A DNA stretch of 34,516 nt from an uncultured Flavobacteriales bacterium. Its GTDB lineage: Bacteria > Bacteroidota > Bacteroidia > Flavobacteriales_G > Salibacteraceae. Shown here in pieces: positions 8,863 through 17,424 of the stretch. The stretch lies in NCBI GenBank assembly GCA_913062955.1, contig CAJXZP010000043.1, positions 1-34,516 on the forward strand, written 5' to 3'. The translations under genes were made by a program, and so were the position numbers. Positions within the stretch are counted from its first letter, which is position 1. Each line of letters opens with the position of its first letter. The notes under the pieces are model-generated. The model was given only the letters and a program-made list of their open reading frames with translations, did not search any database and was not told where the DNA came from.

Positions 8863-10404
8863 TTGAAAGAAAATAAATCAAGAGTACTCAAACTCGCACT
8901 ATTTGCCACCGGATTATCGGGAATTGTAGCCGAATACATCTTGTCTACGCTAGCGACTTATTTTTTGGGAGATTCGGTTTTTCAATGGACCATGATTTTA
9001 TCGATTATGCTGTTTGCCATGGGACTTGGGGCACGGTTAAGTATGAACTTCAAAACTCAAATATTGGAGAAGTTTTTAATTGCCGAATTCGTACTCACTT
9101 TGTTGACGTCTACTGCGGCTCTGGGGACCTATTTTTTTATGGGATTTACCGAGCACATTGGAATCATCATTTACGGATTTAGTATCAGTATTGGACTTTT
9201 AATTGGGATGGAAATTCCATTAGTTACTCGAGTAAACGAAGAAAATGAATCCTTACGTACCAATATTGCAGGGGTTCTGGAAAACGATTATTACGGTAGT
9301 TTAATCGGTGGGTTATTTTTCGTTTTTGTGGGACTCCCCTATTTGGGTTTAACGCATACTCCGTTTGTACTGGGAGGAATTAACTTTATGGTCGCCATTT
9401 TCTTATTTATCAAACTTCGAAAACATATTGATAGAAAGTATCAAATAGCCTTTAGTATTACCATTCCTGTGTTATTCGCAGTGATTTCATTTTTGAGTTA
9501 CAACGCCAACGAGATTGTACTTTATGGGGAGCAAAAACGGTACAATGACAAAGTGGTTTTCTCTAAACAAACCCGTTATCAAAAAATTACGATTACGCAA
9601 TGGCAAGAAAACTATTGGTTGTACCTAAACTCCAGTAAGCAACTTTGTACTTTTGATGAATGGTTATACCATGAGCCATTGGTGCATCCGGTAATGAGTT
9701 TAACCAAAGATCCTCGAAGTGTACTTATTTTAGGTGCTGGAGATGGGTGTGCGATTCGGGAGGTTTTGAAACATGAAGGGGTTCAAAAAGTCACTTTGGT
9801 TGATATTGATCCCGAGATGACAAAAATTGGTAAAACCAATGAGATTTTTGTCAAAATGAATGACAGTTCCTACTACGACCCAAAGGTGACGGTCGTTAAT
9901 CAAGATGCATTCCAATTTCTAGAAAATTCAAACGAGTTTTATGACGTAATGATCTTGGATTTTCCAGATCCAAAAAGCATTGATTTAAATCGGGTGTATA
10001 CGCGTGAGTTTTACACTTTGTGTAACAAGAGGTTACGCCCCTTAGGGCATATCATTACGCAAGCGGTAAGCCCTTATTACACGACAAAGGCATTCCGTTC
10101 CATTGAAAAAACACTGGGTGCATCCGGATTCCATACGCTCCCTATTCATAACCATGTATACTCCTTTGGTGAATGGGGCTGGGTAATTGGATCGAAATCT
10201 GAAACTTCAGATTACATGAAAAAACAGTTACTTCAAACTGATTTTAATCATTTGGATGTGCAATGGATTACCAATGAATCCATTAACTTAATGACTTCTT
10301 TTGGTAAAGATTTAATAAAAGCGGATTCCATAGAAGTCAATACCATTCACAACCCAGTGATATATCGCTATTACTTGGATGGAACATGGGCTAGATATTT
10401 ATAA
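8863..10404 (+). CDS. speE: Membrane-fused long-form polyamine aminopropyltransferase
   Basis: A 513-residue protein with about seven predicted membrane helices (residues ~8-220) fused to a cytosolic spermidine-synthase domain (~225-480). It would transfer an aminopropyl group from decarboxylated S-adenosylmethionine to a polyamine. Visible motifs are the SAM loop LGAGDG (290-295) followed by REVLKH, the acidic VDIDPEM, the NQDAF motif, the gate region TFDEWLYHEPLVHP, and DFPDPKS then LNRVYTREFY. The last motif has FPDP where short SpeE enzymes have S/T-DP, as in other long-form members. The start is TTG: the frame closes upstream at 8806-8808 with no ATG or GTG between, and the paralogue at 14255-15790 begins with ATG at the same alignment point. 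The next gene starts 3 bases after the stop, forming an operon. Confidence 0.88.
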   Translation: MKENKSRVLKLALFATGLSGIVAEYILSTLATYFLGDSVFQWTMILSIMLFAMGLGARLSMNFKTQILEKFLIAEFVLTLLTSTAALGTYFFMGFTEHIGIIIYGFSISIGLLIGMEIPLVTRVNEENESLRTNIAGVLENDYYGSLIGGLFFVFVGLPYLGLTHTPFVLGGINFMVAIFLFIKLRKHIDRKYQIAFSITIPVLFAVISFLSYNANEIVLYGEQKRYNDKVVFSKQTRYQKITITQWQENYWLYLNSSKQLCTFDEWLYHEPLVHPVMSLTKDPRSVLILGAGDGCAIREVLKHEGVQKVTLVDIDPEMTKIGKTNEIFVKMNDSSYYDPKVTVVNQDAFQFLENSNEFYDVMILDFPDPKSIDLNRVYTREFYTLCNKRLRPLGHIITQAVSPYYTTKAFRSIEKTLGASGFHTLPIHNHVYSFGEWGWVIGSKSETSDYMKKQLLQTDFNHLDVQWITNESINLMTSFGKDLIKADSIEVNTIHNPVIYRYYLDGTWARYL

Positions 10405-10407
10405 AAC

Positions 10408-11487
10408 ATGTGGTTATTTGGTAAATACAAAGATTTAGGCATCCTCTTTCTTCCGGTATGGATGATCTGGGTGATTTTGTTCTTGCTTCCGGAATCGGTT
10501 TTACATGCCCCTATTTCATTATGGATTTGGGTCGTGGTTATTATGGGTATTGATGTCAGCCATGTATGGAGTACTATATTCCGGACTTACCTCGATAAAG
10601 AGGAGTTTCAAAACCATAAAAAAACTCTGATCCTGGCGCCTCTTTTAGCCTTTGTATTGTTATTTCCAATTGCGCAAGAATCCACCCAATATTTTTGGCG
10701 AGTACTAGCCTATTTAGCTGTATTTCATTTCATGAAGCAGCAATACGGGTTCTTTGCCATTTATAGTTACAAAGCGAAACACCAAAAAAAACATACCTGG
10801 TTTAAAGACCAATGGGTGTTATACCTCAGTATGCTTTATCCGGTACTTTACTGGCATTTGAACGATCGCAGTTTTGAGTGGTTTATTGAAAATGATTTCA
10901 TTTCCATTCCCTGGGTGATGTCCTCTACGGTTCATTATACCCTGGAAGTCCTTTATTGGGGTGTCATTACGGGGTGGTTTGTAGAAGAATTACGGTATGT
11001 CAAAAAAGGCTACAACAAGTTATCTTATGGGCGAATATTATGGCTAGGCACCACTATTCTTAATTGGTACCTAGGAATAGTTTGGTTCAATTCTGACTTA
11101 GCCTTTACCCTCACCAATGTGGTGGCTCATGGGATTCCTTATTTCGCTTTAGTGGTATTTTACAAGGTCAAAAAACAGCAAATTCAAAACGTCATAAAAT
11201 CAAAAACCGCTCTTTCAATTGCGGTAACTATCATCGGACTATCATTGGTATTGGCGGGGTTAGAAGAGTATGTATGGGACCTATTTCTAAACCATGAAAA
11301 AGAAGCTTTCTTTTCGAAAATAATGGCCTACCCTGATTTTGATTTGTACGGTTCACACCTGGAAACCATAGCGCTGGTATTATTGTCCTTACCGCAAGTA
11401 ACGCATTATATACTGGATGGTTTTATATGGAAAATGAATGCTTCCAATCCGTATTTAAAACAGATTATAAACGCAAACCATGAATAG
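10408..11487 (+). CDS. Polytopic membrane protein with intramembrane histidines
   Basis: A 359-residue protein with roughly eight or nine predicted membrane helices and no signal peptide. I do not recognise a named family. Histidines occur at regular places in or next to helices: DVSHVWSTIF, VFHFMKQQYGF, VVAHGIPYFAL and QVTHYILDGFIWK. That pattern would fit a membrane metal- or haem-dependent oxidase or desaturase, but this is an inference and no canonical histidine-box set is complete. It starts 3 bases after the spermidine synthase stop and overlaps the flavoprotein start by 8 bases, so the three genes should be co-transcribed and translationally coupled. The context suggests work on, or transport of, a product of the upstream aminopropyltransferase. 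Confidence 0.75.
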   Translation: MWLFGKYKDLGILFLPVWMIWVILFLLPESVLHAPISLWIWVVVIMGIDVSHVWSTIFRTYLDKEEFQNHKKTLILAPLLAFVLLFPIAQESTQYFWRVLAYLAVFHFMKQQYGFFAIYSYKAKHQKKHTWFKDQWVLYLSMLYPVLYWHLNDRSFEWFIENDFISIPWVMSSTVHYTLEVLYWGVITGWFVEELRYVKKGYNKLSYGRILWLGTTILNWYLGIVWFNSDLAFTLTNVVAHGIPYFALVVFYKVKKQQIQNVIKSKTALSIAVTIIGLSLVLAGLEEYVWDLFLNHEKEAFFSKIMAYPDFDLYGSHLETIALVLLSLPQVTHYILDGFIWKMNASNPYLKQIINANHE

Positions 11488-13003
11488 ACGAATGTTTTTG
11501 AAACTGAGTGGAGGATTTGTTTTTCTTACCGCATGTACGGATGAGTTTACCCAAACAAGCACTCGCAAGGTTTCCAATTTCCCCATTCATTTAGAATCCA
11601 ATCGAAACACGGGGCATTTGGTTCGCACGGCTATGGAACTTCCCATCTCCCATGTTCTCCATACGGAAACTTTGATTGTGGGGGGAGGAATTTCTGGGTT
11701 AGCAGCCGCTTGCTCATTACCCAACCACGACTTCCTATTGTGCGAATTAAATCCGGATTTAGGCGGCACTTCAGGCGCCATCCAAATCAATGGGGATAGC
11801 TATTCTCAAGGGGCTCATTACGATTTGGCCTACCCAGAAAATTACGGGGCGGATGGTTTGCAATTATTACAAGATCTTGAAATTATTACTTTTAATACGA
11901 AACGAGGTTTATGGGAATTTAAAGACAAGCAGTATCTGATAGATTCAAAAAATGAAGAAGCCTGTTACGACAACGGAAAAATGCGATCTTCGATTTTGGC
12001 CAATACAGAACTCAAAAAGAACTTTATTGAATTGCTCGCTCCTTACTCCAATCAGTTTCCGCTTCCAAGTACACTCATAAATCCTGAGCTTCATCATTTA
12101 GACCACATCTCTTTTTTCGATTATTTAAACAAATACCTTCCGGTTGACCAATATTTCATCGAAGCCATTGATTACCAAATGCTAGATGATTACGGGGGTA
12201 CTAGTCGTCAAATATCCGCCCTAGCGGGGATTCATTACTACAAATGCCGACCTTACTATACAGGCGAAAAGGTGGAGTTATTCTCACCGCCCCAAGGGAA
12301 CTACTATTTTATTGATAAAATGAAACAGCAAATTCCAGCATCTAATATCAAAAATAAGCACTTGGTATTTGGATTAAAACAAACCGAAAAGGGTTGGCAA
12401 ACCGATGTATATGATGTAGAAAGTAAAACCCGTAAACAAATCGTTTCAGATAACATTGTATACGCGGGGCAAAAGCACCCCTTAAAATATATTCATCCAG
12501 AGTCATATGCGCAGTTTAATGACGTTACCTACGCTCCATGGGTAATTGTGACCATCGAATTAAAACCCGAAGCGCTAACAGGTAGTAAATGGCAAAATGA
12601 CTTTTTATCGCCAAACGCTGCTTTTTTAGGTTTTGTAGATTCTCAATACCAAAACCAACGTTCTACACATGTACTAACCGCCTATTATTGTTTTGCGGAA
12701 GTAAATCATCATATGGTGGCTAATATGGAGGAGAACGTAGATCCAATAGTGCATGAAACCATTGATAATATCTCCTTGTATTTCAAGAGAGATATTAGCG
12801 AATTGGTTAAACAAGTACATGTAAAATTATTGGGGCATGCCATGCCTATTCCTCAAAAAGGATACTTGACTAAAGAGAGAACCCTAACTCATAATCAGCT
12901 TTCATTTGCGGGTGTGGATACGGGAAGACTCCCATTAATGTTTGATGCTATGGATTCGGGGATTCAAGCAGTTAAAAGGCTACACCTAAAAGGGAACTCC
13001 TAA
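11480..13003 (+). CDS. Tat-exported FAD-dependent amine-oxidase-like lipoprotein
   Basis: A 507-residue flavoprotein. The N-terminus NRRMFLKLSGGFVFLTAC combines a twin-arginine motif (R3, R4) with a possible lipobox ending at C19, so it is probably folded with its cofactor, exported by Tat and lipid-anchored. The dinucleotide fold follows: LIVGGGISGL with G68, G70 and G73, the acidic end of the second strand at E89, and GGTSG at 95-99. The C-terminus LSFAGVDTGRLPL, then MDSGIQAVKRL, matches the final FAD-contact motif of the flavin-containing amine oxidase superfamily. The substrate is not readable. Position behind a spermidine synthase suggests oxidation of a polyamine or an aminopropylated compound outside the cytoplasm. 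Start ATG overlaps the previous stop (ATGAATAG). Confidence 0.8.
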   Translation: MNRRMFLKLSGGFVFLTACTDEFTQTSTRKVSNFPIHLESNRNTGHLVRTAMELPISHVLHTETLIVGGGISGLAAACSLPNHDFLLCELNPDLGGTSGAIQINGDSYSQGAHYDLAYPENYGADGLQLLQDLEIITFNTKRGLWEFKDKQYLIDSKNEEACYDNGKMRSSILANTELKKNFIELLAPYSNQFPLPSTLINPELHHLDHISFFDYLNKYLPVDQYFIEAIDYQMLDDYGGTSRQISALAGIHYYKCRPYYTGEKVELFSPPQGNYYFIDKMKQQIPASNIKNKHLVFGLKQTEKGWQTDVYDVESKTRKQIVSDNIVYAGQKHPLKYIHPESYAQFNDVTYAPWVIVTIELKPEALTGSKWQNDFLSPNAAFLGFVDSQYQNQRSTHVLTAYYCFAEVNHHMVANMEENVDPIVHETIDNISLYFKRDISELVKQVHVKLLGHAMPIPQKGYLTKERTLTHNQLSFAGVDTGRLPLMFDAMDSGIQAVKRLHLKGNS

Positions 13004-13037
13004 TCTGGTAAAATGGAATGAATGGCCTTTCGATCCT

Positions 13038-14159
13038 TTACTTAGAAGGTTTTGAAAAAATGTTAGGGAATTTGAATGTATCCCTTAAATCGGTAAATGG
13101 TTTTTCGTAAAATGTATACAGAAGTGTAGAAAAAACAAGGGTTGCCACCCAATACACCACATACATATAGGCATTTTCCCATAAGGTTTCTGGGGGGAAA
13201 TTCTTATCTATTACCTGGGCCACTAAAGCCAAATTCACCAAGTACATAGAATACGAAATTAAGGAGATAAAAATCACTGTTTTGCCAATCACCGGATACT
13301 TGAATTTTTTGATGCTATCGGCTTTAGCTAACAATAAAGCCGCTCCAATAGAGGTCATTGTAAACGATATTGTTTTTGAATAGAAGTCGTTAGGATCTGT
13401 GGGTATAAAGGAGTTTGCGTACAAGCAAATCACTCCTACGATAAACATAATGTTTCGGTATTTATGAAAAACGAGAGGATAGTAATACTTACTAAATGCG
13501 GCTAGGACTCCGAAATTAATGGCATCCAGTCGGGTTAATACTACTTTTCTAAAATTGACATCTAACCAAAACTGATCTACATTCATATCTGAAATAGAAA
13601 ACCGGTACATCATCGGTAAAATAATCAGTAGAAGAATAGCGAATAACAAGGTGTTCTTCTTGGAAAAAATGTAACCAAACCCAAGAATTAAAACGGGTAA
13701 AAAAATGTAAAACCACTCTTCTACCGATAAACTCCAACTTTCCCAGAAGAACCCCACAAATCCAGCTTCAAAATTCTGAAAAAAGAACAAAAACTTGAAT
13801 GAAAAATCATCGATACTTCCCGCAATTATTTCGTTCTTAATTAATAGGTAATTGATTAGGAGAATCAAGTAATAATTGGGTAATGTTCGAAACCATCTCC
13901 GTTTCCAAAAATGGGTCAGGGATGCCCAACCAAAGTGGGACTCTTTTTCCACTGTTTTTATTAAAATCCCTCCAATTAAGAATCCACTTAAAACAAAAAA
14001 TAACTCCACACCGTCAATCCGTATGAGATGGGGTAGGCTATCAAACAACTCCCCTTCAATCATTCCACCATGTACCTTTACGACAATCAATATGGCCACT
14101 GCTCTGAATACATCCAGACCATATACCCTATTCTCGTAATTGATATTTAATAGTTTCAT
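13038..14159 (-). CDS. Acyltransferase 3 family integral membrane protein
   Basis: A 373-residue protein of the OafA/acyltransferase-3 type, which moves acyl groups onto surface sugars or lipids. Evidence: about ten hydrophobic helices; the N-terminal block GLDVFRAVAILIVVKVHGG with the family's conserved Arg and His; ELFFVLSGFLIGG; KRRWFRTLPNYY; and WSLSVEEWFYIFLPV. The start could be the ATG at 14159 (MKLLNINYENRVYG) or one seven codons upstream at 14180; I prefer the inner one because homologues usually begin just before the RVYGLD segment. It lies on the same strand as the cluster that ends at 14255, but a 95-base gap separates them. It converges with the flavoprotein gene, with 34 bases between stops and no clear terminator. 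Its link to the polyamine genes is not evident. Confidence 0.82.
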   Translation of the reverse strand: MKLLNINYENRVYGLDVFRAVAILIVVKVHGGMIEGELFDSLPHLIRIDGVELFFVLSGFLIGGILIKTVEKESHFGWASLTHFWKRRWFRTLPNYYLILLINYLLIKNEIIAGSIDDFSFKFLFFFQNFEAGFVGFFWESWSLSVEEWFYIFLPVLILGFGYIFSKKNTLLFAILLLIILPMMYRFSISDMNVDQFWLDVNFRKVVLTRLDAINFGVLAAFSKYYYPLVFHKYRNIMFIVGVICLYANSFIPTDPNDFYSKTISFTMTSIGAALLLAKADSIKKFKYPVIGKTVIFISLISYSMYLVNLALVAQVIDKNFPPETLWENAYMYVVYWVATLVFSTLLYTFYEKPFTDLRDTFKFPNIFSKPSK

Positions 14160-14254
14160 TGCGTGAAAATGACTTTTCAAAAAGGAGACGAAAATAGCCT
14201 TTTCAATACGTTCATCCTTTTCTTGGGTTAGATTTTTTTATACGGATGAATGAA

Positions 14255-15790
14255 TTAATACAAATCCCAATTTCCGTTTAAATAGTACCGATACAGAACC
14301 GGATCATTAATGGTGTTAATTTGAATATTGGCGGTATCTACCAGCGGTTTCCCAAAGGAAGTAATCAACGTAATAGACTCTTGATTCAACCATTTGTTGT
14401 TTAAAGACGAATAATCCGTTTCCATCATTTTATGGATCATTTGAGGTTTAGTTAAACTCTTGCTCCCAATAATCCACCCCCATTCCCCCAAGGTAAGCAC
14501 TTGGTTATGTAAAGGCAAAGTATTAAACCCAACATTGGCCATGGTTTTTTCAATGCAATGAAAAGCCTTGGTGGCATAATAGGGACTCCCCGACTGGGTG
14601 ATGATGTGTCCGTTGGGACGTAACATCCAAAAGGCCATTTGATAAAACTCACGGGTGTAGAGTTTATTTAACGAAATGTTTTTAGCATCTGGAAGATCAA
14701 CAATAATTAAATCGTAAAAGGACTGGCTTTTTTCTAAAAACAGAAATCCATCTTGATTTAAAATAGTGACCCGGGAGTCGTATAAAGCCGAATCGTTATA
14801 GGTTAACAACCCTTCAAAGGTTTTACCCAAACGCGTCATGGCAGGATCTAAATCTACCAGGGTAATATTTTTGATTCCGGAGTACTTCAACAGCTCCTTT
14901 ACGTTAAAACCGTCTCCCCCACCAATGATTAGAATATCGGTATGTTCGGGAGTTAAGGCCATAACTGGATGCACCATAGGCTCATGGTACAACCATTCAT
15001 CAAAGGTACTTAATTGTTGATTTCCATTAATAAACAGCCAAAAATGTTCTTTCCATTGGGTGACCGTTATTTTTTGAAATGGCGTTTGTTCAGAATATAC
15101 AATTTTGTCTTTATAGCGTGATTGTTCGCCAAACAACATGATTTGATCGGAATACAGATAGGCAACCGACAATAAGGCGATAATTCCAACCGATACAGCG
15201 CGTACCCCGTTTTTAAATTCGGGGTAATAACTTTTGTAACGTTCGAATAAAATGAGGGCGACTACAAAATTTAAGGCTCCAAAAACAAAAGCGGTATTGG
15301 TAATTCCTAAGTGAGGCAACCCCCAGAAAGCAAATAACAAACCTCCAATTAAACTCCCTACATAATCCCACGACATGATGTTAGAAATGTTTCTATCTAA
15401 GGATTCATGTTTTTCGTTTAAACGAGTCGCTAAAGGAATTTCAAATCCAATACAAAAACCTACGAGTAAGGCCAATCCATATATAACGATATGAATAAAC
15501 TCTGTTTTTGCAGCTATGGAAAACACCCATAAAGGGGATAAACTGATTAAAAGAGAAAGCGAAAATTCAACAGCAATAAAGGTGACCAGTAAATGTTTAT
15601 CTACAAAACGACTCACCTGGCTACCTACGCCCATGGCGAATAACATAATGGACAATACAACGGTCCATTGAATAATGGTGTCGCCAATAAAATAGGACGC
15701 TAATGTGGAGAGAATAAACTCAGACGTTAGCCCTGATATTCCGGTAGCAAAAATGGCTAATTTTAACCATATTGCATTCTTACTTTTCAT
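14255..15790 (-). CDS. speE: Second membrane-fused long-form polyamine aminopropyltransferase
   Basis: A 511-residue paralogue of the 8863-10404 product with the same layout: about seven membrane helices to residue ~220, then the SpeE fold. Motifs: TFDEWLYHEPMVHPVM, IIGGGDGFNVKELLKY, VDLDPAMT, NQDGF, VDLPDAKN then LNKLYTREFY, and SPYYATKAFHCIEKT, all typical of long-form SpeE. In this copy the usual DP of the catalytic loop reads DA (LPDAK), and the SAM loop keeps GGGDG where the other copy has GAGDG. The start is a normal ATG 24 bases after the DUF350 stop. It is the last gene of the large minus-strand cluster, which also supplies SpeD, the source of decarboxylated SAM. The two copies may act on different acceptors. 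Confidence 0.88.
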   Translation of the reverse strand: MKSKNAIWLKLAIFATGISGLTSEFILSTLASYFIGDTIIQWTVVLSIMLFAMGVGSQVSRFVDKHLLVTFIAVEFSLSLLISLSPLWVFSIAAKTEFIHIVIYGLALLVGFCIGFEIPLATRLNEKHESLDRNISNIMSWDYVGSLIGGLLFAFWGLPHLGITNTAFVFGALNFVVALILFERYKSYYPEFKNGVRAVSVGIIALLSVAYLYSDQIMLFGEQSRYKDKIVYSEQTPFQKITVTQWKEHFWLFINGNQQLSTFDEWLYHEPMVHPVMALTPEHTDILIIGGGDGFNVKELLKYSGIKNITLVDLDPAMTRLGKTFEGLLTYNDSALYDSRVTILNQDGFLFLEKSQSFYDLIIVDLPDAKNISLNKLYTREFYQMAFWMLRPNGHIITQSGSPYYATKAFHCIEKTMANVGFNTLPLHNQVLTLGEWGWIIGSKSLTKPQMIHKMMETDYSSLNNKWLNQESITLITSFGKPLVDTANIQINTINDPVLYRYYLNGNWDLY

Positions 15791-15814
15791 GTACCAAGTA
15801 CTATTATGGCTTGA

Positions 15815-16684
15815 TTAAGCGAAGCTTAAACAGATCAAAACGGAACCACCTACGTATGCAAAAGCTTCAATGATAGCTGCACCCACATTTGGTTTTTCTT
15901 GATTTACAATTTCATCGGTCAAGCTTCTTTTTGAAAGTAAAATCTTATCCGCTAATAAACGAGCGATGGGTAAAAGCACCAATCCAATGCCCGTTTCTAA
16001 TACCAGGTTTTCACCTACCAAAAACCAGCTATCCGCTTCCATTTGCACGCCAAAACGAACCAAGTTACCCATGGCGATAACAGCCCCACTAAAACCGACT
16101 CCTACCGCTACATTCTTTTTTAAGATATGCTCATGAATATCATACGGAGTGATTAAATTGTAAATTCTACTGGCTAATAAAAGAGATACTTGAGCCAAGG
16201 CCCATAACAAAATTATTCCGCCATAATTATCTTGATTCTCGGCTAATACCCCATGAATAATTAGTCCGTTAGCCACATTCATGGCTCCTTCAATTACCCC
16301 AGTTCCAACATTTTCATCTTCAATAATTTCCTTTTTTATGGAGAATTTATTTAAGATTATTTTGTCGGAGATTAATACCGATAAGTTTAAAAGAACAATA
16401 GAAAACAAACCATATGCCATGATATTAATCACGTTATCTAGCAAATGGTCCACTCCGGAACCTGCAAACACACTAGAAATAGCGATAATAACACCGATAT
16501 AATACCCTACGTTAGCAAATGAAAAAGCAAGATTATCTTTTTCTAATAACTCGTGATCCATATCAATGTCTCTATGAAACAATTGGTATACCTTTTTACC
16601 AATATAGAACAGTAAGAAACTGACTAACAAATAGATTAAAGCTGTCAATAAATTATCTAAAGTAGTTAGAAAATTGAATTCCAT
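15815..16684 (-). CDS. Double DUF350 (YjfL-like) membrane protein
   Basis: A 289-residue protein with about eight predicted helices in two similar halves (~1-140 and ~145-289), each resembling DUF350. The halves share FANVGYYIGVIIAISSVFAG and VGVGFSGAVIAMGNLVRFG, followed by segments with I/L-DKI-L-x-K (SDKIILNKFS and ADKILLSKRS). E. coli YjfL is a single DUF350 unit next to the PspA paralogue YjfJ, so the context here agrees. The biochemical role of DUF350 is unknown. It sits 31 bases after the lipoprotein gene and 24 bases before speE, consistent with one transcript. Confidence 0.85.
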   Translation of the reverse strand: MEFNFLTTLDNLLTALIYLLVSFLLFYIGKKVYQLFHRDIDMDHELLEKDNLAFSFANVGYYIGVIIAISSVFAGSGVDHLLDNVINIMAYGLFSIVLLNLSVLISDKIILNKFSIKKEIIEDENVGTGVIEGAMNVANGLIIHGVLAENQDNYGGIILLWALAQVSLLLASRIYNLITPYDIHEHILKKNVAVGVGFSGAVIAMGNLVRFGVQMEADSWFLVGENLVLETGIGLVLLPIARLLADKILLSKRSLTDEIVNQEKPNVGAAIIEAFAYVGGSVLICLSFA

Positions 16685-16715
16685 AATTTTAATATTTTTC
16701 AGATTAACGATTCAC

Positions 16716-17414
16716 TTATTTTCCAAAACCAGAACCTCTGGATCTTCCTCCAGAACGACTTCGAGAACCTGACCATCCCGATTTACTGGCTCTACGTTTG
16801 TAAAAATTAGGGTTAGATTTTTTAGTTTGAGCCGAATTCGTTCCATACATATGTCCGGTACCCTGCTTAGGTCCGTAATAGTTTCTAGAACCATAATACC
16901 CACCCGTACGGTACGAATTATATGCGCCCCTGTAAACGGGTCTATGCATCATCCCGAACATATGCGACATAAACATGTATTGGCCATAAAAAGCCCAAAA
17001 TGAATTCCCGTTATGGTTTCTCCATTCCCCATAATGCCTATCCCCTACATAGCGATACCCAGGAGGTGCCGCTACTTTAGAAAGTTTGCCATTTATATCT
17101 TTAGCCAATACAGTCATCCCGAGATTATTCTCATTTTTCCGGAAAAAATCACTATTAACTTCTTTCCAATTGGATGCGGTTTCATAGGGAAGAGAATCCT
17201 TCACACGGATCACCTTATACTTATGCTTATAGGTTTTGAAGAAAGTTCCATCCACATCCATATCGGCTAGAATTACCGAGTATTCCGGTTCATCTTCAAA
17301 TTCAATAATGTACTTATCCAGGGGTGTTTTTTCAAACTTTTTGCCCCCACAGCTCACCAACATAGTGGCCATAATGCCTACTAACCCGATTACAATTCTT
17401 AATTTCAATCTCAT
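16716..17414 (-). CDS. Lipoprotein with Y/F/M-rich centre and R/S/G-rich tail
   Basis: A 232-residue predicted lipoprotein. I chose the ATG at 17414 (MRLKLRIVIGLVGIMATM, then LVSC) because it gives a signal peptide with a lipobox, and it starts 10 bases after the DUF4178 stop; the longer frame would overlap that gene. The mature part has a globular segment (~25-110), then a low-complexity stretch FWAFYGQYMFMSHMFGMMHR and a tail of S, R and G ending SGFGK. E. coli YjfM and YgiB (DUF1190) are also lipoproteins with an FW/M-rich centre and a G/S/R tail, and YjfM neighbours the DUF350 protein YjfL. I suggest a functional counterpart; I cannot show homology. Confidence 0.78.
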   Translation of the reverse strand: MRLKLRIVIGLVGIMATMLVSCGGKKFEKTPLDKYIIEFEDEPEYSVILADMDVDGTFFKTYKHKYKVIRVKDSLPYETASNWKEVNSDFFRKNENNLGMTVLAKDINGKLSKVAAPPGYRYVGDRHYGEWRNHNGNSFWAFYGQYMFMSHMFGMMHRPVYRGAYNSYRTGGYYGSRNYYGPKQGTGHMYGTNSAQTKKSNPNFYKRRASKSGWSGSRSRSGGRSRGSGFGK

Positions 17415-17424
17415 TTTAGTTTTA

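Noticed and set aside
13004-13037. Bidirectional terminator between the convergent flavoprotein and acyltransferase genes
   Set aside because: The 34-base gap has no stem followed by a T-run on either strand.
16712-16903. Minus-strand ORF of 63 codons overlapping the lipoprotein end
   Set aside because: Frame shadow within the R/S/G-rich tail of the lipoprotein gene; no separate ribosome site or domain.
16716-17414. Calling the lipoprotein DUF1190 outright
   Set aside because: Only composition and gene position agree with YjfM/YgiB; no shared motif is firm enough.
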